A stretch of DNA of 11,288 bases from assembly GCA_964429355.1 (NCBI GenBank), contig CAYSCH010000316.1, forward strand, positions 1 through 11,288. Direction: 5' to 3'. The notes beneath the pieces were generated by a model that ran no database searches, had not been told where the DNA came from, and saw nothing but the letters and a program-made list of their open reading frames with translations. This DNA is from JAAYAY01 sp964429355 (GTDB lineage Bacteria; Planctomycetota; Planctomycetia; Pirellulales; Thermoguttaceae). A program made the translations under genes and the position numbers. Shown piece by piece: positions 1 through 5,460 of the stretch (its first letter is position 1; the number at the start of each line of letters is the position of its first letter).

Positions 1-227
1 GCCCGCACCACAGCGGCGGGCTTCTCGAAAAATGAATTGTCTGAGCGGAGAGGCGATACGCCAATATCGGTCACCTGCTGCCCATGTTTCCAAACGAGCT
101 AGCGGTGAAACCCGGTGTATCGGCCCTCACTCTCGGCTGGCCAGCCATCGAAAGTCTATCGGTATCGTGCCAGCTTGGCAACCGCCCCAATGGGGTAGGG
201 TTCTCGTGCGAGAAAGAGGTCGTCTCC

Positions 228-246
228 CGGTCCGGCCGACCGTTTT
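228..246 (+). terminator. Possible intrinsic terminator, + strand
   Basis: A five-base-pair GC-rich hairpin (CGGTC at 228-232 pairs with GACCG at 238-242, loop CGGCC) is followed directly by TTTT at 243-246. Read on the + strand this has the form of a short rho-independent terminator. It would serve a transcript from the left, where no gene is recognised, and it would also stop readthrough into the antisense of the LuxR-type gene. The stem and T-run are both short, so the call is weak. Confidence 0.3.
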
Positions 247-509
247 CAGTTCCAGCCGTCGTCTTTCCTACCGCTCTTCTTCTTCTCGGCGGGCGTGAGC
301 TTGTCGGTCATGCTCGTTACTTTGAGTTGAATCGCAAGCCGAGTGAGCAAAGCTGCCTTGTCGGTGCCCAACTTCGCCATCGCACGGGCCTTGTGATTGT
401 CCACGGTGCTGGGGGCCAGTTTCAGTATCTTGGCGGACTCATGGACCGTACAGCCAAGGCTTGCCAGACGGACGACTTCTTTTTCTCTTGGAGTAAGTGC
501 GGATGCCAT
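246..509 (-). CDS. Stand-alone LuxR-type helix-turn-helix protein
   Basis: Predicted DNA-binding regulator of 87 residues made almost entirely of a LuxR/GerE-type HTH. Residues 5-14 (LTPREKEVVR) are the typical helix-1 start of the family, and the recognition-helix region follows around 32-48 (APSTVDNHKARAMAKLG). There is no receiver or sensor domain, unlike full-length response regulators of about 200 residues, and the last 20 residues are a Lys/Asp-rich tail. The start at 509 is chosen because the HTH begins there, AGGGA lies about eight bases upstream, and a promoter-like element (TTGCAT, 17 bases, CATAAT) sits just ahead. The frame stays open further upstream to 641, but that extension has no family resemblance. 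It is divergent from the XRE-type gene at 765. Target genes cannot be inferred. Confidence 0.8.
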   Translation of the reverse strand: MASALTPREKEVVRLASLGCTVHESAKILKLAPSTVDNHKARAMAKLGTDKAALLTRLAIQLKVTSMTDKLTPAEKKKSGRKDDGWN

Positions 510-557
510 AGGTTTGTCCCTATGCAAAGTAGGTGCGGTGAAGTGCCAACGTAAGCA

Positions 558-586
558 ATTATGCGACAGGAATATGGGGGATGCAA
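558..586 (-). promoter_or_regulatory. Candidate sigma-70-type promoter for the LuxR-type gene
   Basis: Reading the - strand, TTGCAT (581-586) is followed after exactly 17 bases by CATAAT (558-563). That is three of six matches to the -35 consensus and five of six to the -10 consensus. Transcription would start near 551, giving a leader of roughly 40 bases before the ATG at 509. Spacing and position fit, but planctomycete-type promoters are poorly defined, so this stays a candidate. Confidence 0.4.
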
Positions 587-689
587 CAGCGGATGCCCTG
601 CTGATCCCGTGCTGGAAAGGGGTGAAGCTCAATCCGGGCAACCAAAGGCTGGCCGGTTATACCGAAAAGCATCACCATTGATACGACCG

Positions 690-718
690 TTCGCATCCAC
701 GTCCATTTGGGCTATAAT
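690..718 (+). promoter_or_regulatory. Candidate sigma-70-type promoter for the XRE-type gene
   Basis: A perfect TATAAT lies at 713-718, with TTCGCA 17 bases upstream at 690-695 as a weak -35. The predicted start near 725 leaves about 40 bases before the ATG at 765. The perfect -10 in otherwise GC-rich sequence, correctly placed ahead of a gene with a good ribosome-binding site, supports the call. Confidence 0.5.
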
Positions 719-764
719 CTGATATATTTGGCGGGCAGGACACCAAAGAACAGAGGAGCACACG

Positions 765-1211
765 ATGGCGAACCTAGCCGATGCACTGAAAGAAGAAATA
801 CGCCGTTTGGCAAGGAAAGAGATCAAGGCGGAAACGGGGGCCACCAAGCAGGCCGTTGCACAATATCGACGAGAAATCGCCACGCTCAAGCGGCAGGTAC
901 GGCAGCAGGAAAAGAAGATCGCCTTCTTGGAGGATCAGGAACGCCAACGAATTGCAGAACCCCAAGCTGATGAAGATGCTGTCGAAGGTGCTCGCTTCTC
1001 AGCCCGGTCGGTGGCGGCTCAAAGGAAGCGCTTGGGATTGTCCGCTGCCGACTATGCCAAGCTCGTCGGGGTCTCCCAGTTGACCATCTACAACTGGGAG
1101 AGTGGGAAAACCCGGCCACGTAAAGAACAGCTTGCAGCCCTCGTTGCCGTTCGTGGGATCGGAAAAAGGGAAGCACTGAAGAGGCTGGAGTTGCTCGGGG
1201 ACGAAGGGTGA
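765..1211 (+). CDS. XRE-family HTH regulator with N-terminal coiled coil
   Basis: Predicted cytoplasmic DNA-binding protein of 148 residues. Residues 1-65 are strongly charged and helical with heptad-like spacing (for example REIATLKRQVRQQEKKIAFL at 36-55), as in a coiled-coil dimerisation segment. Residues about 78-143 form a Cro/C1-type HTH, with SAADYAKLVGVSQLTIYNWE around 93-112 as helices 2-3. The motif GKREAL is close to the end. The length and this two-part layout match a widespread family of short chromosomal XRE proteins of unknown target. The start is supported by GAGGAG seven to eight bases upstream and the TATAAT at 713-718. It is the only + strand gene in the window, divergent from the LuxR-type gene and convergent with csrA. 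No toxin partner is adjacent, so an antitoxin role is not supported. Confidence 0.85.
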   Translation: MANLADALKEEIRRLARKEIKAETGATKQAVAQYRREIATLKRQVRQQEKKIAFLEDQERQRIAEPQADEDAVEGARFSARSVAAQRKRLGLSAADYAKLVGVSQLTIYNWESGKTRPRKEQLAALVAVRGIGKREALKRLELLGDEG

Positions 1212-1253
1212 TACCGTGGCGAAGTCATTCGTCGGCCACTTCGGGCTTGAAGT

Positions 1254-1436
1254 CTAGACGGGCTTCTCCTGCTCAGCCTTCTTGATGGCCTCGTAGACCT
1301 CACGACGGTGGACCGGTACGTCCTTGGGGGCCTCGATCCCGAGCCGCACCTTGTCGCCCCGGACATCGATCACGGTGATGATGATATCATCACGGATGAC
1401 AAGGCTTTCGTTCTTCTTCCGAGACAGCACAAGCAT
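1254..1436 (-). CDS. csrA: Carbon storage regulator CsrA (canonical copy)
   Basis: RNA-binding post-transcriptional regulator. CsrA dimers bind GGA motifs in hairpin loops of mRNAs and usually block ribosome access. The 60-residue protein matches the family along its whole length: it starts MLVLSRKKNE, has the RGDKVRLGIEAP core, and has VHRREVYEAI with Arg44. Leu4 and Arg44, the main RNA-contact positions known for E. coli CsrA, are both present. The start is fixed by the family N-terminus, with AAGGA six bases upstream. Just ahead lie a good promoter (1479-1506) and a near-consensus CsrA-binding site over the ribosome-binding site (1440-1448). A second, divergent CsrA-like gene lies upstream at 1665-1844. 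The 3' end faces the convergent XRE gene, 42 bases away. No fliW or flagellar gene is visible to point to its targets. Confidence 0.96.
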   Translation of the reverse strand: MLVLSRKKNESLVIRDDIIITVIDVRGDKVRLGIEAPKDVPVHRREVYEAIKKAEQEKPV

Positions 1437-1439
1437 GGT

Positions 1440-1448
1440 TCATCCTTG
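1440..1448 (-). promoter_or_regulatory. Candidate CsrA-binding site over the csrA ribosome-binding site
   Basis: On the - strand this reads CAAGGATGA, eight of nine matches to the CARGGAUGU core of the published CsrA SELEX consensus (RUACARGGAUGU). The AAGGA within it is also the Shine-Dalgarno sequence, six bases from the csrA ATG. A second GGA (GAGGGA, 1462-1467) lies about 15 bases further upstream in the predicted leader. Two GGA sites, one covering the ribosome-binding site, is the known arrangement for CsrA translational autorepression. Binding itself is inferred. Confidence 0.5.
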
Positions 1449-1478
1449 GGGCAAGCGGCATTTCCCTCAGATGACACT

Positions 1479-1506
1479 ATTGTACCACTCGGCGGGTGGG
1501 TGTCAG
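1479..1506 (-). promoter_or_regulatory. Candidate sigma-70-type promoter for csrA
   Basis: On the - strand CTGACA (1501-1506) is followed after 16 bases by TACAAT (1479-1484), each matching its consensus at five of six positions. The start would fall near 1472, giving a leader of about 36 bases. This suggests the canonical csrA can be transcribed independently of the upstream divergent copy. Confidence 0.5.
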
Positions 1507-1664
1507 CAGCCGCTTGCTGCTGAAGCAGACGGGAAGCCCAAGACCGCCTTGTGATATTGCGGTCGGGAAATATATGCCGATTGTATCGACGCCTTGGTAC
1601 CCCCTGAGACAGGGTAGCAGATGGAGATCTGCCCGAGAAATGGCGTCGGGCCGGTTCATATTGG

Positions 1665-1844
1665 CTACGGGACGAGCATCTCTTCTCGCTGGAACACTTC
1701 GTAATTCTCCTGCCTGCAATCCCAAGCCTCTGGTGGATGCTCGATGCTGAGTTGAACCTCGTCGCCTCGGATTTCAACGACGGTGACGACGATGTTGTCG
1801 CCTATGATTACGCTTTCGCCCTTTTTGCGGGGAATCGTCAGCAT
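1665..1844 (-). CDS. Divergent CsrA-family protein
   Basis: A 59-codon gene encoding a second CsrA-like RNA-binding protein. It begins MLTIPRKKGESVIIGDNIVV, has EIRGDEVQLSIE at 24-35, and keeps Arg44 (DCRQE), the main RNA-contact residue of the family. Ile replaces Leu at position 4, and the usual GIEAPxxVxVHREE segment is changed to SIEHPPEAWDCRQE. The C-terminus (about 45-59) is unlike the helix of the neighbouring copy. The ATG at 1844 is set by the family N-terminus, and GGAG lies about 11 bases upstream. Two GGA motifs (CGGAGCGGACAG) close to the start could themselves be CsrA targets. It lies 228 bases upstream of the canonical csrA in the same direction. The divergence suggests altered RNA specificity or heterodimer formation, but this is inference. 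Confidence 0.88.
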   Translation of the reverse strand: MLTIPRKKGESVIIGDNIVVTVVEIRGDEVQLSIEHPPEAWDCRQENYEVFQREEMLVP

Positions 1845-1973
1845 TGTTCTGTCCGCTCCGATGAAATCAGGCAGAAGCGAGTAGAATCCCTAGCCGTCGC
1901 CCTTAAACGAACAGGGGCGCTTCTGATCATCTCGAAAGGCTATCAGGTTGCCAGGAAAAGTCAATCTGACCGT

Positions 1974-2624
1974 TCACTGAACCGGCTCGTTCACGGTCTG
2001 GAGGGTGCGGGCCGGATGGAACGGCCTCAGGAAGCCGACCACTTGGCCGGAACCGACCACGGCGACGTAAGCCGGATAGCCCTGAGTCATTTGCTGAAAT
2101 CGAACGAAGAATTCATACGGCACCGGCTGATCGGGATAGGCGGCGAAACTCTGCGTGACGAAATGGGTGAAGATGTCGATCACCGTCCGGCCATGGCTCT
2201 CGGCCATCGGTTCAAGGGTGAACTCGGTCCTCTGCTTCGGCGGAATGGCATCCCACACCGCATCTGCCTCCCGCTGCACGGTCTTGGGCGAAAAGGCTGG
2301 AAGGCAAACAGCGATATACTCCGCACCTTCAGACGACGGGCTGCTGTATTGCACCGATTCCCCTGCTTTCACGCTCACAGCCTACCCGGCCGCAACGTCG
2401 AACTCCTGATCCTTCAGCTTGACGTGCAGACTTCCTCGGAACACCACGGTGTATTCGTCGAAGTTCGGCGTCTGCCTCGGTTCCGACCAGCCGGAAGGGC
2501 TTTTCATTTGGGCGATGCTGACCGCCGCCGTCTTGGAGTTCACCCGCCCGACGAATTCCTCGATGCGTTTGGGCGGTTGTCCAGCCGCTTCTATGGTCGT
2601 TGGTTTCTCAATTAGCGTTGCCAT
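1974..2624 (-). pseudogene. Interrupted cupin-GNAT fusion (amber codon plus 3' truncation)
   Basis: The first 80 codons (2624-2385) encode the start of a small cupin, including TPNFDEYTVVFRGSLHVKL and ending VAAG. An in-frame TAG follows at 2384-2382. The same frame then continues as AVSVKAGESVQYSS and AEYIAVCLPAFSP, the second half of the cupin barrel. One C-to-T change (CAG to TAG) would explain the break, since VAAGQAV is the expected cupin text. After the cupin, from about codon 131, comes the first part of a GNAT N-acetyltransferase (EFTLEPMAESHGRTVIDIF, PVPYEFF, VVGFLRPFHPARTL). It ends at 1974 before the acetyl-CoA loop (Q/RxxGxG), and no remnant is found in the other frames just downstream. 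The start is clear, with GGAGGAG six bases ahead of the ATG and 15 bases after the methyltransferase. Alternatives are a sequencing error or a functional short cupin fragment. Confidence 0.75.
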
Positions 2625-2639
2625 CAGGCTCTCCTCCGA

Positions 2640-3131
2640 TCACTTCCGTCGTGGACACGGTACCAACTCGTTCACTTGGGCCTTGTAGTTACGGTACTCG
2701 TCGCCAAACNNNNNNNNNNACCGTTTCTCCAAATAGTCGTTTTCCCGGTCGATGCGGGCCTTGAAGACCACGTAGGCCACGAGCGGCGTCAGCAACAGCG
2801 GCCACGAGCGGCTCAACAGCACAAGGCCCGGTATGATGAACACGATCCAGGCCGAGTAGATCGGATTCCTGGTCAGGCCGAAGATGCCGGTGGTGGCAAG
2901 CTTGTCCGAGTTGTAAGCCAGCGTTGCGGCCTTTCCGGCGACCATCATCATCGGAATGCCGACGATCACCAGCACGATCCCGGCCACCAGGAACACGGGA
3001 TAAGGCACCACCGTGATGAGGCAGACTTCGGGCCACAGCCAAGTGGCAATACCAGCAACGGCGGCACAATCGCCTGCCGACACCAAGATGTTCGGGCCGA
3101 CTCCCCAACGGCTCACGTCCCTGGTCACCAT
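2640..3131 (-). CDS. ICMT-like membrane methyltransferase (contains assembly gap)
   Basis: Predicted integral membrane protein of the isoprenylcysteine carboxyl methyltransferase/phospholipid methyltransferase superfamily, which transfers methyl from S-adenosylmethionine to small or membrane substrates. It has several hydrophobic segments (about 17-35, 40-63, 92-106, 109-124) and the family signature TRNPIY at 87-92, where many members have RHPxY. The helix IDRENDYLEKR precedes the FGDEYRNY motif. The ten Ns at 2710-2719 fall between those two motifs. Family spacing and the flanking bases suggest nothing is missing there, so the true length is probably about 159 rather than 163. The start overlaps the preceding gene's stop by seven bases, with TAGGAG ten bases upstream, which implies translational coupling. 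The substrate is unknown. Confidence 0.8.
   Translation of the reverse strand: MVTRDVSRWGVGPNILVSAGDCAAVAGIATWLWPEVCLITVVPYPVFLVAGIVLVIVGIPMMMVAGKAATLAYNSDKLATTGIFGLTRNPIYSAWIVFIIPGLVLLSRSWPLLLTPLVAYVVFKARIDRENDYLEKRXXXXFGDEYRNYKAQVNELVPCPRRK
2710..2719. other. Run of ten Ns (assembly gap)
   Basis: Ten ambiguous bases lie inside the ICMT-like gene. The bases on either side end and begin with the same dinucleotide AC (left ...CCAAAC, right ACCGTTT...). Collapsing the gap with that two-base overlap gives an uninterrupted frame with the expected protein text LEKRFGDEYRNY. It is therefore probably a scaffolder placeholder between contigs that meet or overlap. Confidence 0.9.
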
Positions 3132-3781
3132 GGTCTCGCTGCTCCTACTTGATCGTCAGGATCATGTTTGGTCGGATTCGTCTTCCACGGCACCGGAATC
3201 AACATGGGCACCCGATTCTGATATGCACGATACTCGTCGCCGAACTCCTTGAGAAGCTTCCGCTCCTCCAAAATCGCTCCGACAATCAGATATGCCGTCA
3301 GAATCACGTTCATCACCAGGGCAGCAACGTCCATCGTCTCGGATGCTGCCCAAATGAACAAGATTCCGCCCAGATACCACGGATGTCTCGTGATGTTCAG
3401 AACGCCGTTGGTGTTCAGCTTCCCGGTGTCACTCAAGGCATGGTGAAATGATCCTGTCGCAATCTGGCGAACGCCGAGGAAGTGAAGCAGGTCGTAGTGC
3501 CACGCTCCACCGAGAAAGAGTAATCCAGACAAAGCCAGTAAGAACACCTGCACGCCGATCAGAAGGCCATGCCATCGAAAGAGGGCAGGCCCTTGCAGAG
3601 ACTCTGTATAGGCAAACAAGGGCATGACCGTTGCGACGGCAAAGATGTTGAAGAAGAGCCTGTAGAAGCGATAGCCAGCGCCGAGACGGCGCTTCAGGAA
3701 GTCAGTTGTCGTCAGCGAAATCATGCCGCTGTGGACGGCGCACCACGTAGTCCAAAGTGCGGCGAGAAGGAGGTATGCCAT
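3125..3781 (-). CDS. NnrU/ICMT-like membrane methyltransferase
   Basis: Predicted multi-pass membrane protein of 218 residues related to the NnrU and isoprenylcysteine methyltransferase families; methanethiol S-methyltransferase (MddA) belongs to the same broad group. Hydrophobic segments lie at about 1-17, 40-58, 70-92, 136-147 and 152-171. The C-terminal half carries the methyltransferase signature ITRHPWYLGG at 130-139, then EERKLLKEFGDEYRAY at 172-187, and it ends in a short polar tail. The frame is open to 3997, but the start at 3781 is chosen because the first membrane helix begins there and the gene then follows the TspO stop by 17 bases. There is no strong ribosome-binding site (GTGGAAG touches the ATG), so reinitiation after TspO is likely. 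Its 3' end overlaps the next methyltransferase (ATGGTGA). The substrate is not deducible. Confidence 0.8.
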   Translation of the reverse strand: MAYLLLAALWTTWCAVHSGMISLTTTDFLKRRLGAGYRFYRLFFNIFAVATVMPLFAYTESLQGPALFRWHGLLIGVQVFLLALSGLLFLGGAWHYDLLHFLGVRQIATGSFHHALSDTGKLNTNGVLNITRHPWYLGGILFIWAASETMDVAALVMNVILTAYLIVGAILEERKLLKEFGDEYRAYQNRVPMLIPVPWKTNPTKHDPDDQVGAARPW

Positions 3782-3798
3782 CTTCCACGCATCCGTTC

Positions 3799-4287
3799 TC
3801 AGACGTTCAGTCGCCAGATGGTGAAGTTGAGGAAGGCGGCGAACGTGACCCAGGCAAGATACGGAACGAAGAGCAGACCGGCTACTCTCGACCGGAACCA
3901 GAACGTCACCATGGTCGCCGCAATCGCCACCCAGAGCAGAAGAACCTCCGCAAAGGCGAGGCCGGGATTCTCCAGGCCAAAAAAGAGGCAAGACCATAGC
4001 GTATTGAGGGCCAACTGGACACTGAACAGGGCTAGCGGCACCTTGGCATCAGCAATCCCGCCCTGCCGCCACACCAGCCAAGCCGCCACGGCCATCGCCA
4101 CATACAAGGTCGACCAGACGGGGGCGAAGATCCAATTCGGCGGATTCCAACTCGGCTTCGCCAGATTCGCATACCAGCCATCAATCTGGGGCGTCGTGAC
4201 GGCACTGCCGACCCCGGCTGCGGCGAAGCAAATCACGAGAAAGACGATCAGCCCAATCCATGGACGCCTTGGTGTCGTCGGAACCAT
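3799..4287 (-). CDS. tspO: TspO/MBR family protein
   Basis: Membrane protein of 162 residues of the TspO/translocator-protein family, known to bind tetrapyrroles such as protoporphyrin IX and cholesterol-like ligands, and implicated in stress and porphyrin regulation. Family marks are clear: LAKPSWNPPNWIFAPVWSTL at 42-61, LNTLWSCLFFG at 94-104, and PYLAWVTFAAFLNFTIWRLN at 142-161. Five hydrophobic segments (about 9-30, 52-73, 84-104, 110-131, 136-158) match the five-helix fold. The start is supported by AAGG eight bases ahead of the ATG. It is the first gene of a tight run with two membrane methyltransferases and the cupin remnant. A shared role in membrane lipid or tetrapyrrole handling is possible but is not shown by the sequence. 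Confidence 0.93.
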   Translation of the reverse strand: MVPTTPRRPWIGLIVFLVICFAAAGVGSAVTTPQIDGWYANLAKPSWNPPNWIFAPVWSTLYVAMAVAAWLVWRQGGIADAKVPLALFSVQLALNTLWSCLFFGLENPGLAFAEVLLLWVAIAATMVTFWFRSRVAGLLFVPYLAWVTFAAFLNFTIWRLNV

Positions 4288-4354
4288 TGGTATACCTTGT
4301 TGCCGGTTTGTGGTGCCTCGTAGGTGCCATGCCTATTGGCAAAACCTGACGCTT

Positions 4355-4627
4355 TCAGACGGGCGCTTTGGCGTCAACCGGGATAAGCTCATCGGGCCGC
4401 ACGCCGTATTTCTTCTGGCGTGCCCGGCCCCAAGGGCAACCGCCAAAGGTCACTAACATCTCGGCACGCTGGAGGAACTGAGCGAAACGGTTGCCTTGCC
4501 GAGCCTTGGTGCAGATTGGACACGTCTTTTCACAAAAATCGGGGTCGCACGGCATCACTCCGAAGGCCAGAGCCACCAACCCGACAATGCCGAGTCCAGT
4601 CAGCGAGAGTAGCTTTCTTCTTCGCAT
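4355..4627 (-). CDS. Small membrane-anchored Cys-motif protein of unknown function
   Basis: I do not recognise this 90-residue protein. It has a basic N-terminus (MRRRK) and one hydrophobic segment at about 6-25, either a membrane anchor or an uncleaved signal. A compact cysteine cluster follows at 27-39 (CDPDFCEKTCPIC, spacing C-x4-C-x3-C-x2-C), and a further GGCPWG motif lies near residue 63. The rest is basic and soluble, ending in an acidic, Pro-containing tail. Four to five cysteines directly after a membrane segment suggest metal binding or redox chemistry on the outer face, but this is inference. The start at 4627 is chosen because GGGAG lies seven bases upstream. The frame is open to 4807, but that extension is antisense-like and overlaps the DUF429 gene. 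It lies 65 bases after DUF429 and 67 before tspO. Confidence 0.68.
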   Translation of the reverse strand: MRRRKLLSLTGLGIVGLVALAFGVMPCDPDFCEKTCPICTKARQGNRFAQFLQRAEMLVTFGGCPWGRARQKKYGVRPDELIPVDAKAPV

Positions 4628-4692
4628 CACGTTTCTCCCAGCCGCAAGCACTTGGGGCGTCCTGAACAAGAATCGCCCCACTTGAAGGCGAC

Positions 4693-5460
4693 TCACATCA
4701 CGCCGAGTATCCACCCCTCCAGATCCGCAATCTTCTGCTCGTCCTCGTTCAAGGGAGGATCGAAGTAGCGGTCGAGCACCAGCCCTCGGTCCATCTCGCC
4801 GAGCCAACGGGAAATGGCATAGGCGTCGTGCTGATCGGCCGTTCTTCCCTCAATAGGATACCGCCTCCGCAGGATCGACGGGTAGACCTCGGCGATCACC
4901 GACCGGTTCTTCGGGGCTTTCCAGCCGTCGAACGGCCAGAAATGCACCTTCTTCCCCACGGCCTGCCGAATCCGGTAGAGCCAGGGAATTCCGGCGTGCG
5001 TTGACTTGGCAACCTGTCCTTGCACATCGAACAGGAAGTTGCTCTTGGCCGAGGAGGTCCAACGCTCGGTCATTCGGAATTCGTTAGGACTTCCCGTGCG
5101 AAGGTTGTTCGGTCGGAGACCATTGACCGAAACACCGTCCTGATGGGTCGGCCAGTGCTCGACGAAATCCAACAGGAAGGCATCCCACGACGACAGGCCG
5201 TATCGCTGAAAGTAGGACACCGGCAGGGAAAACGAGAAATCGAGCCCGGCGATGAACCGTTCGCCGGTGGCAGCCTGATCGATCAGCCACTCGGCCACCT
5301 CTCGGCGGCACCAGTTCCGACTACGGCCGGTCGGCGAAGAAATCGGGGCCAATCTTTCGGGAAGGTGATCGCCGGTGGCGGCATAGATCTGCAAGCCCGT
5401 CGTCCGGGTTCCTGGAGTGCCCCGGCCCGAGTAGTCGATGCCAATGAACCTCTTATACAC
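4693..5460 (-). CDS. DUF429 family protein (RNase H-like fold)
   Basis: Predicted 255-residue protein of the DUF429 family, whose fold is related to RNase H and whose function is unknown. The family motifs appear in order: FIGIDYSGRGTPG at 5-17, IAGLDFSFSLP at 70-80, VIAEVYPSILRRRYP at 188-202 and QHDAYAISRWL at 210-220. Asp9, Asp74, Glu191 and Asp212 are placed like the acidic metal-binding set of RNase H-like enzymes. The start is a GTG at 5460. The upstream frame is closed by a nearby TGA, and the family motif begins four residues in. The GTGTATAA junction overlaps the stop of the preceding phosphatase-fold gene by eight bases, so the two are probably translated together. No nuclease activity is established for this protein. 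Confidence 0.82.
   Translation of the reverse strand: MYKRFIGIDYSGRGTPGTRTTGLQIYAATGDHLPERLAPISSPTGRSRNWCRREVAEWLIDQAATGERFIAGLDFSFSLPVSYFQRYGLSSWDAFLLDFVEHWPTHQDGVSVNGLRPNNLRTGSPNEFRMTERWTSSAKSNFLFDVQGQVAKSTHAGIPWLYRIRQAVGKKVHFWPFDGWKAPKNRSVIAEVYPSILRRRYPIEGRTADQHDAYAISRWLGEMDRGLVLDRYFDPPLNEDEQKIADLEGWILGVM

Noticed and set aside
84..554. Open frame of 156 codons on the + strand over the LuxR-type gene
   Set aside because: It is antisense to a clear HTH gene, has no recognisable domain and no ribosome-binding site. Long antisense frames are common in GC-rich DNA.
765..1211. XRE protein as the antitoxin of a toxin-antitoxin pair
   Set aside because: No adjacent small gene in the same direction could be the toxin; the neighbours are a divergent LuxR-type gene and a convergent csrA.
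1220..1243. Inverted repeat CGAAGT/ACTTCG between XRE and csrA, as a bidirectional terminator
   Set aside because: It is in the right place between convergent genes, but the stem is six pairs with a 12-base loop and no T-run on either strand.
1477..1725. 82-codon frame on the - strand between the two csrA genes
   Set aside because: It overlaps the end of the divergent csrA out of phase, is Arg-rich and crosses the csrA promoter. No domain is visible.
1899..1920. CGCCC/GGGCG inverted repeat downstream of the cupin-GNAT remnant, as a terminator
   Set aside because: The stem is short with a 12-base loop and no following T-run on the - strand.
1737..2615. Open frame of 292 codons on the + strand
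   Set aside because: It lies opposite the cupin-GNAT remnant and csrA-like gene, whose protein text is recognisable. The frame is Arg/His-rich and matches no family.
3569..4456. Open frame of 295 codons on the + strand
   Set aside because: It is antisense to tspO and the NnrU-like gene, both with clear motifs, and its composition is typical of a shadow frame.
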